From positions 13,206,001 to 13,270,000 of the forward strand of contig CM046304.1 of assembly GCA_025267735.1 (NCBI GenBank): a stretch of DNA of 64,000 nucleotides, in the 5' to 3' direction. The notes beneath the pieces were generated by a model, which was given only the letters and a program-made list of their open reading frames with translations, searched no databases and was not told the DNA's origin. Below are positions 62,501-64,000 of this stretch, one piece after another. This DNA is from Mactra quadrangularis (lineage: Eukaryota; Mollusca; Bivalvia; Venerida; Mactridae). Position 1 is the first letter of the stretch, and every line of letters starts with the position of its first letter. The translations under genes and the position numbers were made by a program.

Positions 62501-63900
62501 TAGGATAGATAAGATTTTTTCATGTTTCACTTAAAAGTGTATAAGTCTTTGTCTATTTAAATATTTTAATATATTGTATATAAATTATGATAGTTTCAGA
62601 AAGCCTTAATCGATGTCAAATATAATCAATACACAATGCGTACCGTCATCATTTTTTGCTATACACACGTATTGAACGTATAACATGTTTTATGTATTTC
62701 TTTCAAACGAGAATATTGTTTATAGTGTGCAGTGGCTCGTTATTTTGACATGATCATCTGTGAATATCAGTGTCAAAGACCTTCTGTACAAATTTCTTAT
62801 CAAGAATGAGTGACTGATGAAGATCTATACAATATAAAAAGATATGGTTCACTAACCCCATAAAATGGACCTAATTTGTTAAGAAAATAAAATGCCAGAT
62901 ACCAGCAAAAATTATTTGTTTTTATACAGATCCATCCTATAACTACACAAAAATGTCAATTGTCATTGTCTGACAAGGACGCATTATGATTTAGTTTGGT
63001 TTAGATTGTCCATATGTTTTAAAAAATTGTCATTTTTTATTTTGGTACTTTTAATTAAAAATAATATATAAGCCACCGCGAGTGCCAATCTATTGGTCAT
63101 TAACCCACAAATTGGCCCTGTAGCAAAAAAGTCTCATATTGTGAAATAACCTAATAATAAGTCGTCGGTTATAGCTTGTTCAACTTGTTATTTTTATGCC
63201 TTTAAGGTTTGATGGTTTTGTTAGTTTAATCTCGAACTATTTTTGCAGCGGTCACTTTACCTCTTGATTTTTTTGACATGGGTTTTTTGTAACTTAAGTC
63301 TCGGATACAACAACTATTGAAACGTATTACAAAAATGTCGCAGAAAATTACATTCGGTTATGCACTGTCTGCTTAATAGCAGTGATGTCTATTTAGGTTT
63401 ACACTTACTTTTTTTCGTGAAAATAGTCTAATTATTAACAATCGGACAACATTGTTTGGTGCCCTAATGGACCCATGTCAGGACAGCGCTATTATCAGCG
63501 CTTTATTTTATTTCGCAATCAACATTTATTGGCGAAGATATTTGCGTAGTTAACTTATACTTAAGGTAGTAAGTAGGTCGGCTGTCCTTCGAAATAAAAC
63601 TGAGTGTCGAAAGTGGCTTATACATGTAGCAGCATAAATGCTTTTCATCCTTTATTGTAAATGTTTTAACTTTAATAAGTATTTGAACTCAATAATTTGA
63701 TTTTTATCAGAATGTAGACTACGAAAGACAGATTTGATCTTCATATTGGATTCCAGTTCCAGTGTGTCATCCATAAGCTTCGAACAGTTACGTAAATTCT
63801 TGGCAGATTTTTTACGCAACGCTGATATTGACTCTGGGTCAGTACGTGTGGGAATTGTTATTTACAGTACAGAAGTGCATGTTATTTTTCACCTGAACGC
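23542..63900 (+). CDS. Large extracellular mosaic protein gene (32 exons seen, 3' end outside window)
   Basis: Exons: 23563-23608, 31978-32073, 32742-33107, 33528-33632, 33978-34147, 34637-34769, 35044-35073, 35443-35505, 36333-36449, 37003-37090, 45132-45211, 47053-47222, 48383-48556, 48870-49026, 49955-50166, 50378-50594, 51062-51256, 51649-51864, 52222-52257, 52556-52594, 53372-53611, 53918-53996, 54432-54568, 55055-55297, 55921-56160, 56574-56714, 57076-57249, 58028-58132, 58594-58704, 59581-59769, 62323-62382, 63711-63900. Every donor phase matches the next acceptor; the chain encodes about 1,540 residues without a stop. Order: signal peptide, three ApeC-like repeats, fucolectin-like, F5/8C, CUB, CUB, C-type lectin, kringle, kringle, five LDLa, Thr/Ser linker, VWA. 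All but one intron are GT-AG. Role is inferred: an extracellular binding or adhesion protein. Extra or alternative exons may be missing. The 8.4-kb first intron makes the exon 1 link the least certain; it rests on phase and signal-peptide logic. Confidence 0.85.
23563..23608 (+). CDS. Exon 1: signal peptide
   Basis: Encodes [15 protein letters not shown] and ends in phase 1 at a strong donor (GTGCAG then GTACGT). The hydrophobic core with small residues at the end is a classic signal peptide, so the product enters the secretory pathway. ATG choice: an in-frame ATG at 23,542 would add MILQYRS before the hydrophobic stretch. The 23,563 or 23,566 ATG sits better relative to the TATA box and gives a standard signal length. 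Confidence 0.65.
24893..25391. mobile_element. hAT-like MITE in intron 1
   Basis: Ends CAGGGATTCTATATAACAGG and its near-inverse (…CCTGTTATAAAGAATCCCTG); TIRs of about 35 bp including GGGATTTGTAACGA. Flanking ATATTAC on both sides (24,886-24,892 and 25,392-25,398). 499 bp, non-coding. A 7-8 bp duplication with CAGGG ends suggests hAT. Confidence 0.85.
26658..26882 (-). CDS. Small TATA-led ORF inside the TIR element, unknown function
   Basis: Minus-strand ORF of 74 residues (starts [20 protein letters not shown]; basic N-terminus, proline-rich acidic middle, [14 protein letters not shown] end). A TATAAATA on the minus strand (26,980-26,987) lies about 100 bp upstream. A run of eight A residues near the end is a slip site; one base off, the frame continues another 28 residues or so. 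No family recognised. Either a captured host exon or an element-borne gene. Confidence 0.3.
   Translation of the reverse strand: MSRTRQTVRVKTIASKRSKITCTFEVLEDQPQYKPQDTKTPEPVNTNEGDSPLPCNCILAPLPKKRVQSQHSKH
26980..26987 (-). promoter_or_regulatory. TATA-like box for the minus-strand ORF
   Basis: TATAAATA on the minus strand, about 100 bp upstream of the ATG at 26,882. Sequence match only. Confidence 0.3.
27930..28083 (-). mobile_element. tRNA-derived SINE, copy 2
   Basis: Minus strand gives CCGGATAGCTCAGTCGGGAG ... CTGTAAG loop ... GGGTTAGAGTCCCGGTC: clear A and B boxes of a tRNA head (27,951-28,026). Loop spacing would place a GTA anticodon (Tyr-like). Homologous to 20,237-20,383. AATGTCACAGG recurs at about 28,204, so the full element may reach there. 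Confidence 0.8.
28306..29258. mobile_element. TA-flanked TIR element (mariner/pogo-like MITE)
   Basis: Left CAGTCCAACTTGTGCTAACGGCCA and right TGGCCGTTGTTCACAGGTTGGACTG (quoted ends under 25 bp; shared core CAGTCCAAC ... ACGGCCA). TA dinucleotides flank both ends. About 950 bp, no transposase. The CAGTC-AACCT-type end and TA duplication fit the Tc1/mariner/pogo group. Confidence 0.8.
29776..30128. repeat. MITE-like dispersed repeat, copy 2 (family S)
   Basis: Same orientation as 4,609-5,003, with several small deletions. It keeps the inverted GGGTCACGTCGAGATGACC / GGTCACATGAACGTGACCC pair. Confidence 0.75.
31853..31942 (-). repeat. tRNA-Ser-like pseudo-tRNA / SINE head
   Basis: The minus strand has GCGTTGCCGAACGGTTAAG (type II A-box/D-arm), GACTGCAAATC anticodon arm, a long variable arm, and GGTTCGAATCTCATCC (B box/T arm). 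The acceptor stem does not pair, so it is not a working tRNA. It lies just 35 bp upstream of exon 2. Confidence 0.65.
31978..32073 (+). CDS. Exon 2: N-terminal acidic linker
   Basis: Acceptor TTTCTATTTAG, donor GAAG then GTTTGT, phase 1 in and out. Encodes a 32-residue acidic segment ([20 protein letters not shown], then [12 protein letters not shown]) joining the signal peptide to the first domain. One cysteine. No family recognised. Confidence 0.75.
32742..35073 (+). CDS. Exons 3-7: three ApeC-like repeats plus acidic micro-exon
   Basis: Exons 32742-33107, 33528-33632, 33978-34147, 34637-34769 and 35044-35073. Three related blocks are visible: [18 protein letters not shown] ... [26 protein letters not shown] ... 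LGVCVRV; and [16 protein letters not shown] ... FQVCFYH. The pattern WP-x-G-x-Y-x-L-x(4-6)-CP followed by a hydrophobic-C motif is what I know from ApeC, the apextrin C-terminal domain, which binds bacterial cell-wall material in some amphioxus proteins. Several N-x-S/T sites. The final 30-bp exon encodes [10 protein letters not shown], a short acidic linker. Assignment to ApeC is by motif only and the domain is divergent. Confidence 0.6.
35443..45211 (+). CDS. Exons 8-11: fucolectin/F5/8C-like domain
   Basis: Exons 35443-35505, 36333-36449, 37003-37090 and 45132-45211 (phases 1-1-1-2-1). Key features: [21 protein letters not shown], equivalent to the W-x-V-D-L-G beta-strand of discoidin and fucolectin folds; then [10 protein letters not shown]; then [11 protein letters not shown] with a terminal LITVKVSVK strand, which matches the G-R-Y-V-x-I ... 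L-x-V/E-V end of fucolectin-like domains. A carbohydrate-binding role is inferred from the fold. The last intron (37,091-45,131) is 8 kb and is filled by a DNA transposon, yet the splice phases still match. Confidence 0.65.
35657..35728. repeat. Perfect-stem hairpin in an intron
   Basis: TCGTACCCAGAGGCTATC pairs with GATAACCTCTGGGTACGA across a loop of about 36 bp. One mismatch. Intronic, between exons 8 and 9. Possibly a mini-MITE. Confidence 0.65.
37586..44582 (+). mobile_element. R-family DNA transposon (copy B), intronic, with a nested insert
   Basis: Left end CAGTCCCATAAA, right end TTTATGGGACTG; including outside bases, AGCTACAGTCCCATAAA resembles the reverse complement AGCCTCAGTCCCATAAA. 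Both subterminal regions are loaded with CCGTACGG/CGTACGGG motifs (37,617-37,815; 39,715-40,290; 44,545-44,565), probably transposase-binding sites. Net length without the 4.2-kb insert is about 2.8 kb. No transposase frame. It shows the empty target for the LINE found in copy C. It lies in sense orientation in the intron after exon 10. The flanking duplication was not resolved. Confidence 0.85.
40296..44524. mobile_element. 4.2-kb TIR element nested in R copy B
   Basis: Ends TACTCAGGTGTGTAAG and CTTACACACCTGAGTA. The inverted similarity extends about 170 bp: TGTGATAAAAGCACCAAA, CCAGGAGACAACCATGAG and the GGGGCCC block on the left all recur inverted at 44,358-44,524. Target duplication ACG (40,293-40,295 and 44,525-44,527); the other R copy has the empty site (CCCACAGCCTACGACTG). 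A direct repeat of about 500-540 bp sits inside the left part (about 40,395-40,925 and 40,935-41,420). No ORF of substance, so it is non-autonomous. Superfamily not assigned. Confidence 0.85.
45888..46048 (+). repeat. Tandem duplication, unit about 87 bp
   Basis: TAATAAAAATTCTTG ... TAGCATTCTGCCACA ... AATACCTTTTAAATGACCAC ... AACTGTATAAAATAAT occurs twice, with a 13-bp partial copy between. Nearly identical, so recent. Confidence 0.8.
46203..46597 (+). pseudogene. Probable LINE-like ORF C-terminal fragment
   Basis: An open frame of about 131 codons starting AAATACAATCTT; the interior has [18 protein letters not shown], then [24 protein letters not shown], and [20 protein letters not shown]. 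The C-x2-C-x8-H-x4-C arrangement near the end is typical of the C-terminal zinc-knuckle-like segment of several non-LTR retrotransposons. No matching splice phase with neighbouring exons. Probably an old insertion in the intron between exons 11 and 12. Confidence 0.4.
47053..49026 (+). CDS. Exons 12-14: F5/8 type C (discoidin) domain
   Basis: Exons 47053-47222, 48383-48556 and 48870-49026 (phases 1-0-0-1). Sequence landmarks: [19 protein letters not shown], then [18 protein letters not shown] (the W-C ... V-D-L ... V-x-G-I strand), [20 protein letters not shown], and [13 protein letters not shown] ... LSFELHGC. This is a near-canonical discoidin layout, with the terminal Cys able to pair with the early one. 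Such domains bind phospholipid, glycan or protein ligands on cell surfaces or matrix. The preceding exon ends in phase 1 and joins directly to form a serine codon. Confidence 0.88.
47728..48137 (-). mobile_element. Tandem pair of tRNA-derived SINE units
   Basis: Two copies of about 180 bp share CTACTAGGCACATACTTTCG, GAATGGCCGTAGAAAGAATT and AAGCTCCACGAAAGTATGCC. The second copy runs into a tRNA-like head on the minus strand (48,058-48,130): GGCTAGCTCAGATGATAGC (A box) and GTGGGTTCGACTCCCAGG (B box). The first copy keeps only the end of that head. Confidence 0.75.
49637..49885. repeat. Dispersed repeat T, copy 1
   Basis: Recurs at 61,970-62,215: CAACTACAAATGATGG-(C/T)-GTTTCA, TCTACCCCGTATGTC, GACAC/TACAATTAC, GGTATTTTGAAA, GTACCTT-AAGGTT. 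Both copies are in introns of the same gene, each ending about 70-110 bp before an exon. Confidence 0.7.
49955..50594 (+). CDS. Exons 15-16: CUB domain 1
   Basis: Exons 49955-50166 and 50378-50594 (phases 1-0-1). Landmarks: [53 protein letters not shown] and [12 protein letters not shown]. This matches the CUB plan (P-x-Y-P ... W-x-I ... I-x-L-x-F ... C-x-D-x-L-x-V ... L-x-I-x-F). Cysteines are fewer than the usual four. CUB domains mediate ligand or protease binding in secreted mosaic proteins. Reading through the donor at 50,166 would hit a stop at 50,241, so splicing is needed. Confidence 0.8.
51062..52594 (+). CDS. Exons 17-20: CUB domain 2 and two linker micro-exons
   Basis: Exons 51062-51256, 51649-51864, 52222-52257 and 52556-52594, all phase 1. 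CUB landmarks: [57 protein letters not shown] and [12 protein letters not shown]. Then 36-bp and 39-bp exons encode [12 protein letters not shown] and [13 protein letters not shown], short spacers that keep frame if skipped. The 52,594 donor is GC rather than GT (AAAG then GCGAGT), otherwise consensus. This is the one non-GT donor in the gene. Confidence 0.75.
53372..54568 (+). CDS. Exons 21-23: C-type lectin-like domain
   Basis: Exons 53372-53611, 53918-53996 and 54432-54568 (phases 1-1-2-1), about 150 residues. Landmarks: [20 protein letters not shown] then [20 protein letters not shown] (start of the long-form fold), [19 protein letters not shown], and [19 protein letters not shown]. The fold and cysteines are typical, but the calcium/sugar motifs are altered: the EPN/QPD position reads QPK and the WND position reads WEVED. 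Classical calcium-dependent sugar binding is therefore doubtful; protein or lipid binding is as likely. Confidence 0.88.
55055..55297 (+). CDS. Exon 24: kringle domain 1
   Basis: Single phase 1-1 exon of 81 codons. [43 protein letters not shown] match the kringle pattern (Y-x-G ... G-x-x-C-x-x-W ... N-x-C-R-x-P ... W-C-Y-T-x-D-P ... W-x-x-C). Only four of six cysteines are present: the first and last, which form the outer C1-C6 disulfide in known kringles, are both missing. The inner C2-C4 and C3-C5 pairs remain. Confidence 0.9.
55921..56160 (+). CDS. Exon 25: kringle domain 2
   Basis: Phase 1-1 exon of 80 codons. [59 protein letters not shown]. It keeps C1-C5 but lacks C6 (exon ends VYERG), leaving C1 potentially free or paired elsewhere. 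The PHTPHQF stretch is typical of kringles in proteases and receptors. Confidence 0.92.
56574..56714 (+). CDS. Exon 26: LDLa repeat 1 (divergent)
   Basis: Phase 1-1. [20 protein letters not shown] then [10 protein letters not shown] keeps the acidic calcium site (DC-x-D-x-x-D-E-x-x-C). It has four cysteines: C2, C4, C5 and C6. C1 and C3, partners in the family disulfide scheme, are both absent. Confidence 0.85.
57076..57249 (+). CDS. Exon 27: LDLa repeat 2 (divergent)
   Basis: Phase 1-1. [20 protein letters not shown] then [11 protein letters not shown]. The calcium box DCIDGSDE is intact; again C1 and C3 are missing together. About 28 residues of N-terminal linker precede the repeat. Confidence 0.87.
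58028..58132 (+). CDS. Exon 28: LDLa repeat 3
   Basis: Phase 1-1. [20 protein letters not shown] then [15 protein letters not shown], six cysteines and the acidic calcium motif. Full-length, standard class A repeat. Confidence 0.93.
58594..58704 (+). CDS. Exon 29: LDLa repeat 4
   Basis: Phase 1-1. [20 protein letters not shown] then [14 protein letters not shown], six cysteines, textbook calcium site DGSDE. Confidence 0.95.
59581..59769 (+). CDS. Exon 30: LDLa repeat 5 with basic tail
   Basis: Phase 1-1. [20 protein letters not shown] then [17 protein letters not shown], six cysteines. A further 25 residues ([20 protein letters not shown] region) extend past the repeat and carry one extra cysteine; their role is unknown. 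Confidence 0.92.
60159..61649. mobile_element. 1.5-kb near-palindromic TIR element in the intron after LDLa 5
   Basis: Left arm 60,159-60,727 and right arm 61,072-61,649 are inverted copies with few differences, around a 344-bp AT-rich centre. The ends are CACAGGCTGTCGGCATGAAA and its inverse. ATTCAGAA flanks both ends (60,151-60,158 and 61,650-61,657), an 8-bp target duplication. The right arm carries a (TG)n expansion near 61,577-61,606. No ORF. Long TIRs with an 8-bp duplication suggest a Mutator-like or hAT-type non-autonomous element. Confidence 0.93.
61970..62215. repeat. Dispersed repeat T, copy 2
   Basis: Diverged copy of 49,637-49,885, same orientation, upstream of exon 31. Confidence 0.7.
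62323..62382 (+). CDS. Exon 31: Ser/Thr-rich linker
   Basis: Phase 1-1, 20 codons. [18 protein letters not shown] is a likely O-glycosylated stalk between the LDLa array and the VWA domain. Confidence 0.8.
63711..63900 (+). CDS. Exon 32: VWA domain, N-terminal part
   Basis: Phase 1 in, phase 2 out. [20 protein letters not shown] carries the D-x-S-x-S part of the metal-ion-dependent adhesion site, followed by [19 protein letters not shown], the second and third strands. The remainder of the domain and the 3' end of the gene lie beyond the window. Confidence 0.92.
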
Positions 63901-64000
63901 GTAAGTGCTTTAATATATTATATCTACCCTGATACAATTAAGGACGACATTAGATGTCTAAGGAATTTAAAAAAAGATTTTTATACATTCAAACTGAGTA

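Overview
The window looks like nuclear DNA of a marine invertebrate, most likely a bivalve mollusc. It is AT-rich, intron-rich and crowded with transposon debris, and it carries one very long gene built from extracellular modules. Organism assignment is inference from gene style, repeat style and the RTE-like LINE; no species is claimed.

Layout. 1-9,470 is AT-rich DNA with no supportable gene; it holds one MITE-like repeat (4,609-5,003). 9,475-23,423 is transposon territory: a short fragment of a TIR transposon (family 'R') at 9,475, then a second R copy that runs from 11,438 to 23,423 because a non-LTR retrotransposon (12,228-22,038, 11-bp target duplication) landed in it. That LINE was in turn split in its reverse-transcriptase region by a TIR element (15,727-21,337, 3-bp duplication), which itself holds a tRNA-derived SINE. 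This is a four-level nest whose order can be read directly.

23,514 to the right edge is one plus-strand gene, 5'-complete and running off the window. A TATA box and signal-peptide exon sit about 90 bp downstream of the R transposon. I could chain 32 exons, every junction in matching phase, to about 1,540 residues: signal peptide; three ApeC-like (apextrin C-terminal-like) repeats; a fucolectin/F5/8C-like domain; a canonical F5/8 type C (discoidin) domain; two CUB domains; a C-type lectin domain; two kringles; five LDL-receptor class A repeats; a Ser/Thr linker; and the start of a von Willebrand factor A domain. Domain-boundary introns are all phase 1, the signature of exon shuffling. I recognise each module family but not the whole architecture; a secreted or membrane-tethered recognition protein is the likely role, by inference only.

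The introns hold many non-autonomous DNA elements with visible inverted ends: 24,893-25,391; 25,993-27,393 (with a TATA-led small ORF); 28,306-29,258; an R copy at 37,586-44,582 carrying its own 4.2-kb insert (40,296-44,524); and a 1.5-kb near-palindrome at 60,159-61,649 with an 8-bp duplication. tRNA-derived SINEs occur at about 20,237, 27,930, 31,853 and 47,728-48,137.
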